The notes under the pieces were generated by a model that had not been told where the DNA came from, searched no databases, and worked only from the letters and a program-made list of their open reading frames with translations. This document shows positions 46,713-54,677 of a stretch of 62,096 nucleotides of DNA, in pieces; within the stretch, counting starts at the first letter, position 1, and each line of letters begins with the position of its first letter. The position numbers and the translations under genes are program-made. This stretch comes from an uncultured Clostridia bacterium (lineage in GTDB: Bacteria; Bacillota; Clostridia; Oscillospirales; Acutalibacteraceae), in contig CAMHEZ010000010.1 of NCBI GenBank assembly GCA_946184295.1, positions 1 through 62,096 of the forward strand, given 5' to 3'.

Positions 46713-47489
46713 ATGAAAAACCAAAACATCTTCCAAAGATACGAAATCAAATATTTAGTCACAAGTCAGCAGCGCGCAGCCATCATGCGCGGCATGGCTT
46801 CCCATATGCAGGGCGATGAGTACGGCAAGAGCACGATCTGCAACATCTACTTCGACCTGCCCCATTATTACCTGATCCGCAAGTCGCTTGAAAAGCCCGC
46901 CTATAAAGAAAAGCTCCGTGTGAGAAGCTACGGCACGGCGAAACCCGACAGCAAGGTCTTTGTGGAACTCAAGAAAAAATACAAGGATATCGTTTATAAG
47001 CGCCGCGTGAGCCTGCCGGAGCGTGAGGCGATGTTTTATCTCGCCAGCGACGCGACCGGCGGTCTGCCGGGGCAGATCGGCCGGGAAATCGACTACTTCC
47101 GGGGGTTTTACGAGGGCTTGCAGCCGAAAATGTTCATCTCCTACGACCGCGAAGCCTTCTATGCCGTGGACGACGACAGCTTCCGCGTGACGTTTGACGA
47201 GAATATCCTGTGGCGCGACAGCGACCTGTCGCTCACCAAGGGCGCGTATGGCAGACCGATTCTCGCCGAGGGGCAGTCGCTCATGGAAATCAAGGTCGGT
47301 TCGGCGATGCCGCTGTGGATGGTGTCGGTTCTCACCGAGAATAAGGTCTATAAGACTTCCTTTTCCAAGTACGGCAGAGCCTATCAGGACATGACGGCGC
47401 TCTCGATGAACAGCCGCCGTCAGGAAGCGGTACAGCAGGCAGCCCGTGCGGGCTACGCAGCGCAATGGTCGCTGGCCTACGCCAATTAA
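46713..47489 (+). CDS. VTC-domain polyphosphate polymerase-like protein (pair 2)
   Basis: 258 residues, VTC domain with the tunnel strands FQRYEIKYLVT, STICNIYFDLP, YKEKLRVRSYG, VFVELKKKYKDIVYKRRVSL and SLMEIKVGSAMPLWM. Clearly diverged from the pair 1 protein, so an old paralogue or separate acquisition. A short extra C-terminal helix (RQEAVQQAARAGYAAQW) is present. ATG follows AAGGAGG. A mosaic repeat separates it from its DUF4956 partner. Confidence 0.88.
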   Translation: MKNQNIFQRYEIKYLVTSQQRAAIMRGMASHMQGDEYGKSTICNIYFDLPHYYLIRKSLEKPAYKEKLRVRSYGTAKPDSKVFVELKKKYKDIVYKRRVSLPEREAMFYLASDATGGLPGQIGREIDYFRGFYEGLQPKMFISYDREAFYAVDDDSFRVTFDENILWRDSDLSLTKGAYGRPILAEGQSLMEIKVGSAMPLWMVSVLTENKVYKTSFSKYGRAYQDMTALSMNSRRQEAVQQAARAGYAAQWSLAYAN

Positions 47490-47640
47490 GCCGCGAACGC
47501 GGCGCGGGAGTCCAGGGGGACTGGTCCTCCTGGCAGGGGCGTGGGGGCGGCGCCACCACTGGGGTGTGGGGCAAAGCCCCACGAGGGAGGCTTTAGCCGA
47601 CCGAGCAAGAGGCGCTGGAATTTTGAATAGTGTTCGGCGC
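47490..47640 (+). repeat. Mosaic intergenic repeat, copy 13 (forward)
   Basis: Starts at the VTC stop (TTAAGCCGCGAACGCGGCGCGGG). Modules GGGACTGGTCC, GGGGGCGGCGCCACC, GGGGCAAAGCCCC, GAGGGAGGCTTTAGCCGACC. Sits inside the VTC-DUF4956 pair. Confidence 0.85.
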
Positions 47641-47675
47641 ATACAAACACAGCTTTATTACAGGAGGAAACGAAT

Positions 47676-48383
47676 ATGTTGGAGAAACTATTTACAGGAT
47701 TATTTGAAAGCGGTACGGCTACTACCACGACACAGGCCATCAGCCTGACGCCCTTTATCATCTGCCTCGCGGCCTCGCTGGTCATCGGCGCGGGCATGGC
47801 GCTGGCCTACAAACACAAGACCCGCTGCTCCCAGAGTTTTGTCATCACGCTGGCCATTATTCCGGCGGCGGTGGCGATGGTCATCATGCTGGTCAACGGC
47901 AACGTCGGCGTGGGCGTCGCGGTGGCCGGCGCGTTCGGACTGGTGCGGTTCCGCTCGGTGCCCGGCACGGCCAAGGAAATCGGCGCGATCTTCACGGCCA
48001 TGGCGGCCGGTCTGGCCTGCGGCATGGGCTACATCGGCTTCGCGGCACTCTTCGCGGTCATCGTCTGCGCGGCCATGCTGCTCATGAACGCCTGCGGCTT
48101 CGGCCTCGACAGACACGGCGAAAAGCACAAGCGCCTCAATGTCACCATTCCCGAAGACCTCGACTACACCAATATCTTTGACGACCTCTTTGCCCGTTAT
48201 ACCAACGCGCACAGACTGGTTACGGTCAAGACCACCAATATGGGCAGTCTCTTCAAGCTCACCTATGACATCGAGCTGAAATCCACCGACGAAGAAAAGC
48301 AGTTTATCGACGAGATTCGCTGCCGCAACGGCAATCTCGAAATCAATATCACCGAACAGCAGAATACGGTCAACGAACTGTAA
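47676..48383 (+). CDS. DUF4956 membrane protein (pair 2)
   Basis: 235 residues. Four membrane segments around the core GVGVAVAGAFGLVRFRSVPGTAKEIGAIFTAM, then a soluble C-terminal domain. Same family as the 38388 gene with low identity. ATG follows CAGGAGG. The surface beta-helix gene starts 30 bases downstream. Confidence 0.88.
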   Translation: MLEKLFTGLFESGTATTTTQAISLTPFIICLAASLVIGAGMALAYKHKTRCSQSFVITLAIIPAAVAMVIMLVNGNVGVGVAVAGAFGLVRFRSVPGTAKEIGAIFTAMAAGLACGMGYIGFAALFAVIVCAAMLLMNACGFGLDRHGEKHKRLNVTIPEDLDYTNIFDDLFARYTNAHRLVTVKTTNMGSLFKLTYDIELKSTDEEKQFIDEIRCRNGNLEINITEQQNTVNEL

Positions 48384-48413
48384 TTATCATCGACAAAAAA
48401 TGGGACATGTATC

Positions 48414-50480
48414 ATGAAATGTTATCATAGCAACAAAATCGCGGCGGTCATCATGGCGGCGCTTCTGGTCGCTTCCTTTTCCTCATGCGGCGTCAGCGGC
48501 AAAAATTCCAGCGTGTCCGCGCCTGTGACGGTGCTGGATACCTCGGATATGTTCAGCAGCAAGGATAAAGAAATCGGCTATGACGAGGCGGAATGCGTCA
48601 AAATCACGCTCAGCGGCAGCTCCGCCAGCGCGGAAGGCAGCGGCGTGTCGGTCAGCGGCAGCACCGTCACTATCAGCAAGGAAGGCACCTATCTGCTCTC
48701 CGGCTCGCTCGACAACGGCTCTATCGTGGTGGACGCCGACAGCAGCGCGAAGATCCGCCTCATCTTTGACGGCGTGATCATCAACTGCGATACCAGCGCG
48801 GCGGTCTATGTCAAGCAGGCCGACAAGGTCTTCATCACGCTCGCCAAGGGCTCGCAGAATACCCTTTCCAATACAAGCGAATTTGTCGCGATTGACGACA
48901 ACGACATCGACGCGGTGGTCTTCTCCAAGGACGACCTCACCTTCAACGGTGCCGGTTCCCTCACCGTCAACGCCAAGTACGGCCACGGCATCGTCTCCAA
49001 GGACGATCTGGTTATCGCCGGCGGCACGTACAATATTACCGCCGAGAAAAAGGGCCTTGACGCCAACGACAGCATCCGCGTTGCCGACGGCGACTTCACC
49101 ATCACCAGCGGCACCGACGCGCTGCACGTGGAAAACACCGAGGATACCGCCAAAGGCTACCTCTATATCTCCGACGGAACCTTTACCATCACCGCCGGCA
49201 CCGACGGCATGGACGCGTCCGGCGCCATTCAGATTGACGGCGGCACCTTCAACATCACTACCGGCGGCGGCAGCGCCAACGCCAGCACCAAACAGGACGG
49301 CACTCCCAATTCCGACTGGGGTAGCTGGGGCGGCGGCAAGGGTCGCGGCGGTGATCGCGGCGGCATGACCGGCGGCAATATGCAGGGCGGCATGAGCGGT
49401 CTGGAAGGCGGCACAAGACTTTCGGCCGACGGCGACACGGCGCTCTCCGTCGTGACACTTGCGACGACCGACAACCTGCCATCTCTCAACGCGCCGGGCG
49501 CGGGCAGCACTACCCGGACGGCGGCGGCATCTTCCGAGTCAAGCTCGTCCAAGGGCATCAAGTCAGACAATTCGGTCGCCATCAACAACGGCACCTTTAC
49601 AATCAATTCTTCCGACGACGCGATTCACTCCAACAACGCGCTGTCTGTCACAGGCGGCACGCTGGAAATCAGCTCCGGTGACGACGGCATGCACGCCGAC
49701 GCGGCGCTTGCCATCAGCGGCGGCACGGTCAATATCACCAAGAGCTATGAGGGCATCGAGGGACAGACCATCAGCATCAGCGTCGGCGACATCAGCGTCG
49801 TGGCCTCTGACGACGGCCTCAACGCCGCCGGCGGCAACGACCAGAGCAGCATGAACGGCCGCATGGGGCAAAATGAATTTGCCGCGCAGGACGGCGTGGA
49901 AATCACCATTTCCGGCGGTAAGCTGCACGTCAACGCTTCGGGCGACGGCATCGACTCCAACGGCAATGTCACTGTGTCGGGCGGCGAGACCTATGTCTCC
50001 GGCTCCACCAACAGCGGCAACGCGGCCTTTGACTACAACGGCAGCGCCACCGTTACCGGCGGCACGGTGATTGCGGCGGGCATGAGCGGCATGGCGCAGA
50101 ACTTCAGCAGCGCCTCCACCCAAGGTTCCATGCTGGTGACGGTCTCCGATCAGGCGGCCGGCAGCGCCGTGACCCTCAAAAACAGCAGCGGCAAGGTGAT
50201 CGCCTCCTTTACGCCCGATAAGGCCTACAACAGCGTACTGGTCAGCACGCCCGACGTGAAGCAGGGCGGCAGCTACACCCTCACCACCGGCTCGGCTGAA
50301 ACGTCCGTCAGCATGGATTCGCTGATTTACGGCGGCGGCAGCGGTATGGGCATGGACGGCCGCGGCGGTATGGGCGGCATGAATGACGGTAATATGCCCG
50401 GCGGCAATATGCCCGGCGGCGACAACGGCATGAACGGCGGCAATATGCAGGGCGGCGGCAGAGGCCGCGGCCGCAGATAA
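48414..50480 (+). CDS. Cthe_2159-like carbohydrate-binding beta-helix lipoprotein
   Basis: 688 residues. Signal peptide with lipobox SFSSC. The body is repeated short beta-strand units with the pattern 'I.GGTF.IT....D', 'SKDDL.I.GGTYNITA' and 'DDAIHSNNALSVTGGTLEI', a right-handed parallel beta-helix as in the Cthe_2159 polygalacturonate-binding family. A Gly-rich linker (WGSWGGGKGRGG, about 303-330) splits it, and a Gly/Met/Asn tail ends in RGRGRR. Cell-surface binding of acidic polysaccharide or calcium is the family idea. Its place after VTC-DUF4956 suggests a joint system. Confidence 0.8.
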   Translation: MKCYHSNKIAAVIMAALLVASFSSCGVSGKNSSVSAPVTVLDTSDMFSSKDKEIGYDEAECVKITLSGSSASAEGSGVSVSGSTVTISKEGTYLLSGSLDNGSIVVDADSSAKIRLIFDGVIINCDTSAAVYVKQADKVFITLAKGSQNTLSNTSEFVAIDDNDIDAVVFSKDDLTFNGAGSLTVNAKYGHGIVSKDDLVIAGGTYNITAEKKGLDANDSIRVADGDFTITSGTDALHVENTEDTAKGYLYISDGTFTITAGTDGMDASGAIQIDGGTFNITTGGGSANASTKQDGTPNSDWGSWGGGKGRGGDRGGMTGGNMQGGMSGLEGGTRLSADGDTALSVVTLATTDNLPSLNAPGAGSTTRTAAASSESSSSKGIKSDNSVAINNGTFTINSSDDAIHSNNALSVTGGTLEISSGDDGMHADAALAISGGTVNITKSYEGIEGQTISISVGDISVVASDDGLNAAGGNDQSSMNGRMGQNEFAAQDGVEITISGGKLHVNASGDGIDSNGNVTVSGGETYVSGSTNSGNAAFDYNGSATVTGGTVIAAGMSGMAQNFSSASTQGSMLVTVSDQAAGSAVTLKNSSGKVIASFTPDKAYNSVLVSTPDVKQGGSYTLTTGSAETSVSMDSLIYGGGSGMGMDGRGGMGGMNDGNMPGGNMPGGDNGMNGGNMQGGGRGRGRR

Positions 50481-50531
50481 GCGACTATACCAACCTCCTT
50501 TCTATAGAATTTCCCTATGCAACCCCAAAAA

Positions 50532-50575
50532 GGAACGGCGGTACCGATGGAAACTCCCATTGGTATCGCCGTTCC
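50532..50575 (-). terminator. Hairpin terminator, minus-strand sense
   Basis: GGAACGGCGGTACCGATGG pairs with CCATTGGTATCGCCGTTCC (loop about 5 bases); on the minus strand it is followed by TTTTTGGGG, so it fits the gene at 50761-51303. On the plus strand there is no T-run. Confidence 0.65.
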
Positions 50576-50580
50576 GCTAT

Positions 50581-50755
50581 TGTATGCGCCTGACTGCATT
50601 GATAATCCGGGCGCGTAGCGCTCGGTCGGCTAAAGCCTCCCTCGTGGGACGCTGTCCCACGCCCTGCTGGGGCGCTGCCCCCGTCCCCGCCAGGAGGACC
50701 AGTCCCCCTGGACTCCCGCGCTCCCGCTATGCAAGCATAGCTGTCGCTTAATTGG
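50581..50755 (-). repeat. Mosaic intergenic repeat, copy 14 (reverse)
   Basis: Modules GGCTAAAGCCTCC, GGGACGCTGTCCC, GGGGCGCTGCCCC, GGACCAGTCC, and a unique end GCTATGCAAGCATAGC before CGCTTAATT. Confidence 0.85.
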
Positions 50756-50760
50756 TTTCC

Positions 50761-51303
50761 TTAACAAACTTCATAGGTTTTGCCGAACTCTTCGCGGGCA
50801 ATGAAATTGAAGTCCGCGTCGGTAATCACGCCGTTATCGTCGCGTGTGACGGAGTAGAAGCAGATCACCGCGTCCTTGGCGGCGGACAGCATCGTGCCCC
50901 ACAGCTCCGCGTTGAAATATCTGGATTCGTCGTCTTCGTTGATGACCAGCCCCTTGTGCGCGATGAGAAACTGCACTTCTTCGGACATCGGCTCATTCAC
51001 GTCCCACGCGGCGAGCGGCTGGGGAATCTGCTCGTATTGGTCGCCCACGATGTGCCGGTGATTGCGCTCAAAGAAGGCGGCAGCGTTGGGATAGGGCGCA
51101 CCCGTGGAGTCCACCTTGACATAATCGCCCTTGTGCGCGACCTCGCCTTTACCGTTGACAGCCTCCTGAGAGAAAATCTCATAGGTGTCATCGCCGGTCT
51201 GTTTGATCTTGCCCGCCGCGATTAACGCGGCGACGGCGCTGTTATCGTCGCCGAGACGGTAGGCTGTGACCATCTTGCCTGTTGTTTTTTTAATCTGAAA
51301 CAT
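50761..51303 (-). CDS. Hypothetical protein, 180 residues
   Basis: Not recognised. Soluble, no signal peptide. Begins MFQIKKTTGKMVTAYRLGDD and has a repeated 'D.GVITDADFNF' type strand near the end. ATG 51303 is chosen since GGAG lies eight bases upstream; ATG 51309 is too close. Monocistronic, ending in a mosaic repeat. Confidence 0.6.
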   Translation of the reverse strand: MFQIKKTTGKMVTAYRLGDDNSAVAALIAAGKIKQTGDDTYEIFSQEAVNGKGEVAHKGDYVKVDSTGAPYPNAAAFFERNHRHIVGDQYEQIPQPLAAWDVNEPMSEEVQFLIAHKGLVINEDDESRYFNAELWGTMLSAAKDAVICFYSVTRDDNGVITDADFNFIAREEFGKTYEVC

Positions 51304-51487
51304 AACCATTGCTCCTTGACCTTTGTGATATGAACCGGAACGTTGTCTGCGTCCCTTCCTGTCTATTTTACAACGCCCGGCCCCGGCAGTCAACGGATTT
51401 TTTATGAATATTGTTTGTGTGCTTGTTGCGGCAAACCGTTATGCCTGCTGCGGAGACGTTTTTTTCTTGAGAAACAGGCGCAATCGG

Positions 51488-51516
51488 TTGAAAAATCCGT
51501 GCAAACATGATACAAT
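51488..51516 (+). promoter_or_regulatory. Promoter of the degraded PD-(D/E)XK gene
   Basis: TTGAAA 51488-51493, 17-base spacer, TACAAT 51511-51516. Confidence 0.65.
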
Positions 51517-51539
51517 AAAAGAGAAAGAGGGTGGTGAAG

Positions 51540-52201
51540 ATGGGAGAAAAAGAAGCAGGCCGAAAGAAGCTGAATCCCGCATATCTGGAGAAGCTCAGAA
51601 GCCTGACGCTGATGGACGACGGTTTTTTCTCGATTTGCTTTGCGGACGATACGGCGTGTGCCGAGCTGGTGCTGCGCATTCTGCTGGATAAGGACGATTT
51701 GAAGGTGACAAGCGTCAAGACACAGTACCGCATATCATTTATGTCAACGCCTCGGTGGTGGACGATTCCCGTTTGGGAAAACTGATGCACGATTTCCAGT
51801 GCGCGGTGCCTGACGACATGAAGTATGCCGTGCTGTCAGAGAAGACAAGACTTTTGAAAGACGACGACAAGGAGGCGCGTGAAGTGTGTGAATTTTGGGA
51901 AGAATTGAAGGAAGAAGGCCGCAAGGAAGGCCGCATTGAAGCTGAAAAGCGGCTGGCCGAAGCAAAGACGCAGGCCGCCGAAGCAAAGACGCAGGCCGCC
52001 GAAGCAAAGACGCAGGCCGCCGAAGCGAAGACACAGGCCGCGGAAGCGAAGGCGCAGACCGCCGAGGCGAAGGCGAAAAACGCCGCGCTCAAAAAAGCCT
52101 TCCGCATGATTATGGACGGATTGAGCGCCGAAAAAATAGTGGAGTACACAGACCTGCCCCGCGATGAGGTCGATGAGCTGATCGCCATTGCCGCTCATTG
52201 A
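51540..52201 (+). pseudogene. PD-(D/E)XK nuclease/transposase-family gene with internal deletion
   Basis: The first part (ATG 51540 behind GAGGGTGGTGAAG) gives the family N terminus: LTLMDDGFFSICFADD and LVLRILLDKDDLKVTSVKTQY. The reading frame then changes near 51730 and the C-terminal family segment continues in another frame (HIIYVNAS, LGKLMHDFQCAVPDDMKY, CEFWEELKEEGRKEGRIEAE). The middle of about 140 residues, carrying the catalytic D...ExQ core, is gone. The C-terminal piece also carries an AEAKTQA tandem tract. Promoter, start and stop remain, so a remnant protein could still be made from either part. Confidence 0.8.
51956..52081 (+). repeat. 21-base tandem repeat encoding AEAKTQA
   Basis: Six consecutive 21-base units, the first three identical, the others with a few changes. 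Encodes a charged helix of AEAKTQA units. Confidence 0.9.
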
Positions 52202-52236
52202 CCGAATTTTTCCCGCGCCACACGACGAAAAAAAGC

Positions 52237-52265
52237 TTGACAGGCGGGAAAAGATATGCTAAAAT
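52237..52265 (+). promoter_or_regulatory. Promoter of rpsF-ssb-rpsR
   Basis: TTGACA 52237-52242, 17-base spacer, TAAAAT 52260-52265. Confidence 0.8.
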
Positions 52266-52269
52266 CTTT

Positions 52270-52347
52270 TTGTTGCGCAGATAAATTGCGCGGCTATCCT
52301 TGCTCCGAGAGAAACGGAGCCATATGCCCAGAAGGAGGTGCTGAAAG
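52270..52347 (+). promoter_or_regulatory. Candidate S6:S18 autoregulatory leader
   Basis: The leader folds into a GGC...GCTCCG/CGGAGC...GCC hairpin with a bulge just before rpsF. The known rpsF leader motif that binds the S6:S18 complex has a CCG-containing bulged hairpin at this place. The match is by position and general form only. Confidence 0.4.
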
Positions 52348-52704
52348 ATGGAAAAGATGAAAGAAGCTTATGAGTCCATCCTTATTGTGTCCTGCAAGAA
52401 CGGTGATGACGCTGCCGCAGCCGTCGTCGGTAAGTTCAAGAAGATGATCGAGGACAACGCGACGCTCGACAGTGTTGAGGAGTGGGGCAAGCGCAAGCTG
52501 GCTTATCTCATCAACAAGGAGGCTGAGGGCTACTACGTGCTCTTCAACTTCACCGCTGACGCGGATTTCCCGGCGGAACTCGACCGTGTTTACAACATCA
52601 CGGACGGCGTGCTTCGCTCGCTGATCGTCAAGAGAATCGAGAAGTCCGAAGCTCCCGCTGCCGCTCAGGAAGAAGCTCCCGAAGCTGCCGCAGACGCAGA
52701 GTAA
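52348..52704 (+). CDS. rpsF: 30S ribosomal protein S6
   Basis: 118 residues. Pairs with S18 on the platform of the small subunit. YESILIVSCKNGDDA, EEWGKRKLAYLINKEAEGYYVLFNF and LDRVYNITDGVLRSLIVKR are S6 hallmarks; the tail is Ala/Glu-rich. ATG follows AGAAGGAGGTG. First gene of the usual rpsF-ssb-rpsR operon. Confidence 0.96.
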   Translation: MEKMKEAYESILIVSCKNGDDAAAAVVGKFKKMIEDNATLDSVEEWGKRKLAYLINKEAEGYYVLFNFTADADFPAELDRVYNITDGVLRSLIVKRIEKSEAPAAAQEEAPEAAADAE

Positions 52705-52720
52705 TGGGAGGGAATGGCAA

Positions 52721-53206
52721 ATGCTGAATCGTGTGATTTTGATGGGGCGGCTGACGGCTGAGCCCGATTACCGCACCACCCAGAGCGGCGCCGCAATGGC
52801 GCGGTTTACGCTGGCGGTTGAAAGAGACTTTACCGGTCAGAACAATGAGCGTCAGACCGATTTTCTCGATGTCATTGTCTGGAGACAACGCGCTGATTTT
52901 GTCAGCAAGTATTTCCATAAGGGACAGCTGGTGGCTGTTCAAGGCAGCATTCAGGTCAGTTCCTACACCGACCGCGAGGGAAACAAGCGCAGATCATGGG
53001 ATATCGTGGCCGATCAGGTCTACTTTGCCGAGGGCAAACGTGACAACGGCTACCAGAACAACTATGATTACAGCCGCTACGATCAGATGACGCCGCCCCC
53101 CGCGCCCGCTCAGAACAACAGTTCCTACAGCGAGCCGGTCAGCTCCTATCAGAGCGGCGACGACGGCGATTTCACGCCCGTCGCGGACGACGATCTGCCT
53201 TTCTGA
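52721..53206 (+). CDS. ssb: Single-stranded DNA-binding protein
   Basis: 161 residues. OB fold (MLNRVILMGRLTAEPDYRTT, VVAVQGSIQVSSYTDREGNKR-like strands), a Pro/Gln/Ser-rich linker and the acidic protein-binding tip DDDLPF. Sixteen bases after rpsF; ATG follows GGGAGGG. Confidence 0.96.
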   Translation: MLNRVILMGRLTAEPDYRTTQSGAAMARFTLAVERDFTGQNNERQTDFLDVIVWRQRADFVSKYFHKGQLVAVQGSIQVSSYTDREGNKRRSWDIVADQVYFAEGKRDNGYQNNYDYSRYDQMTPPPAPAQNNSSYSEPVSSYQSGDDGDFTPVADDDLPF

Positions 53207-53249
53207 TTTCTGAACGAGTGACACAATGATTTGAAAAGGAGGATTTACC

Positions 53250-53489
53250 ATGGCTGATAGACCCGAACGCAGAGGCCGCAAGGGCCGCAAGAAGGTTTGC
53301 AATTTCTGCGTGGAAAACATCAAGGAAATTGACTACAAGGACGTCAATAAGCTGAGAAGATACGTTTCCGACAGAGCCAAGATTCTGCCCCGCAGAGTCA
53401 CCGGTACCTGTGCTTTCCACCAGCGTCAGCTCACCACAGCGATCAAGCGTGCCCGCCACGTTGCGCTGATGCCCTACACGGCTGACTAA
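53250..53489 (+). CDS. rpsR: 30S ribosomal protein S18
   Basis: 79 residues. [38 protein letters not shown] and [19 protein letters not shown] are S18-specific. Two zinc-type cysteines are kept. ATG follows AAAGGAGG. Confidence 0.96.
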   Translation: MADRPERRGRKGRKKVCNFCVENIKEIDYKDVNKLRRYVSDRAKILPRRVTGTCAFHQRQLTTAIKRARHVALMPYTAD

Positions 53490-53518
53490 TTGTTTCGCGC
53501 TTCATATTTGAATGGATG

Positions 53519-53562
53519 ACGGCATATTGATGATAGTGATATCGGCAATATGCCGTTTTTAT
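53519..53562 (+). terminator. Terminator after rpsR
   Basis: ACGGCATATTG pairs with CAATATGCCGT around a 16-base loop, followed by TTTTTATTTT. Confidence 0.85.
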
Positions 53563-53588
53563 TTTGCCATAAAGAGAGGTGCTGCCGA

Positions 53589-54407
53589 ATGGGCAACGCT
53601 GTGATGGAAGATGTGATATTGACGGATTCCGCCCGCGGCATGGAGAAGCTGCGCCCCCATCTGCCGCCGGATTTCTGCCGAAGGGCTGCCGCCGCGCTGC
53701 TGGGGCTGGAACGCGGCAATGTGCTGATTGCCACGGGTTTTTACGTGGCGGGGCATGCCGAGACCGACGGCCCGCCCGGCGCGTATTTTTTGGCCAAAGC
53801 GCTGGACACTTACGGTTTCAACTGCACGGTTGTCACGGACGGTTTTTGTCAGGGACTGTTCCGGGAGATACCTGCCGTCACGCTGCCGGTTGAGACCACG
53901 GCGGCGGATTGCGCCGCGCTGCTGGAACGGTATGCGCCCAAGGCGTTGATTGCCATCGAGCGGTGCGGCGTGAATGCGCGGGGCGATTACGCCAATATGC
54001 GGGGCGTGAGCATTGCGGCGCATACGGCGCGGCTCGCCCCGCTGTTTGAGGAAGGACGGCGGCGGGGGATTCCGACCTTCGGCATCGGCGACGGCGGCAA
54101 CGAAATCGGCATGGGCAATTTCCGTGAGGTGATTGCCCGGGAGCTCGCCCTGACGCCCTGTGTCACGCCGGTGGATTATCCGGTGATTGCCACGGTCTCC
54201 AATTGGGGCGCGTATGGGATTTGCGGGTATTTGCAGATGATCGGCGGCAGGGAAGTCATGCCGGACGGCGGGGACGTGGAGGCATATCTGGAAGAGATTG
54301 TTAATCTGGGCTGCGTGGACGGCGTGACGGGGCTGCATACCCCGACGGTGGACGGTTTTCCAAGGGGGACAGAAGAACGTATCATAAAAAAAGCGAAGCG
54401 CAATTAA
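53589..54407 (+). CDS. DUF4392 / D-glutamate cyclase-like protein
   Basis: 272 residues. Matches the glutamate cyclase-like domain family: NVLIATGFYVAG, PPGAYFLAKALDTYGFNCTVVTD, ALIAIERCGVNARGDYANMRG and GIGDGGNEIGMGNF. The mammalian homologue turns D-glutamate into 5-oxo-D-proline; the bacterial role is untested. ATG 53589 follows GAGAGGTG, after the rpsR terminator. The last residues KKAKRN and the stop come from the start of a mosaic repeat. Confidence 0.82.
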   Translation: MGNAVMEDVILTDSARGMEKLRPHLPPDFCRRAAAALLGLERGNVLIATGFYVAGHAETDGPPGAYFLAKALDTYGFNCTVVTDGFCQGLFREIPAVTLPVETTAADCAALLERYAPKALIAIERCGVNARGDYANMRGVSIAAHTARLAPLFEEGRRRGIPTFGIGDGGNEIGMGNFREVIARELALTPCVTPVDYPVIATVSNWGAYGICGYLQMIGGREVMPDGGDVEAYLEEIVNLGCVDGVTGLHTPTVDGFPRGTEERIIKKAKRN

Positions 54408-54550
54408 GCGAAGCGCGGGAGTCCAGGGGGACTGGTCCTCCTGGCGGGTGCAGGGCAGCGCCCTGCTGGGGAGTGGGGCAAAGCCCCACAAGCAGGCGCA
54501 GCCTGCGAGCCACACGCACCAAGATACGCAACAGGGAAGGGCGAATCCTG
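54384..54550 (+). repeat. Mosaic intergenic repeat, copy 15 (forward)
   Basis: Begins inside the preceding gene (AAAGCGAAGCGCAATTAAGC). Modules GGGACTGGTCC, GCAGGGCAGCGCCCTGC, GGGGCAAAGCCCC, GCAGGCGCAGCCTGC; ends AGGGCGAATCC. Confidence 0.85.
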
Positions 54551-54561
54551 AAAAGAGCGGT

Positions 54562-54604
54562 CTAAAGATTGCCCGCGCACGGTTGCATTTTTTGCCCGGT
54601 GTGG
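54562..54604 (+). repeat. Direct repeat, left copy, flanking the PD-(D/E)XK gene
   Basis: 43 bases, CTAAAGATT...GGTTGCATTTTTTG.CCGGTGTGG, matching 55716-55758 at 38 of 43 positions in the same orientation. Confidence 0.8.
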
Positions 54605-54626
54605 AGAATAAACAAAAATAAAAAAC

Positions 54627-54676
54627 GGGACTGCTGCGCCTTTGATGAGCTTTCCATTCGGTGCAGCAGTCCCTTA
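54627..54676 (-). terminator. Terminator of the PD-(D/E)XK gene
   Basis: GGGACTGCTGC pairs with GCAGCAGTCCC; on the minus strand followed by GTTTTTTATTTTTG. The stem's one side lies just past the gene's stop. Confidence 0.8.
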
Positions 54677-54677
54677 T

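Noticed and set aside
51956..52081. Regular 21-base repeat resembling an array
   Set aside because: Units are directly abutting with no unique spacers and keep a coding frame, so it is a coding tandem repeat and not CRISPR.
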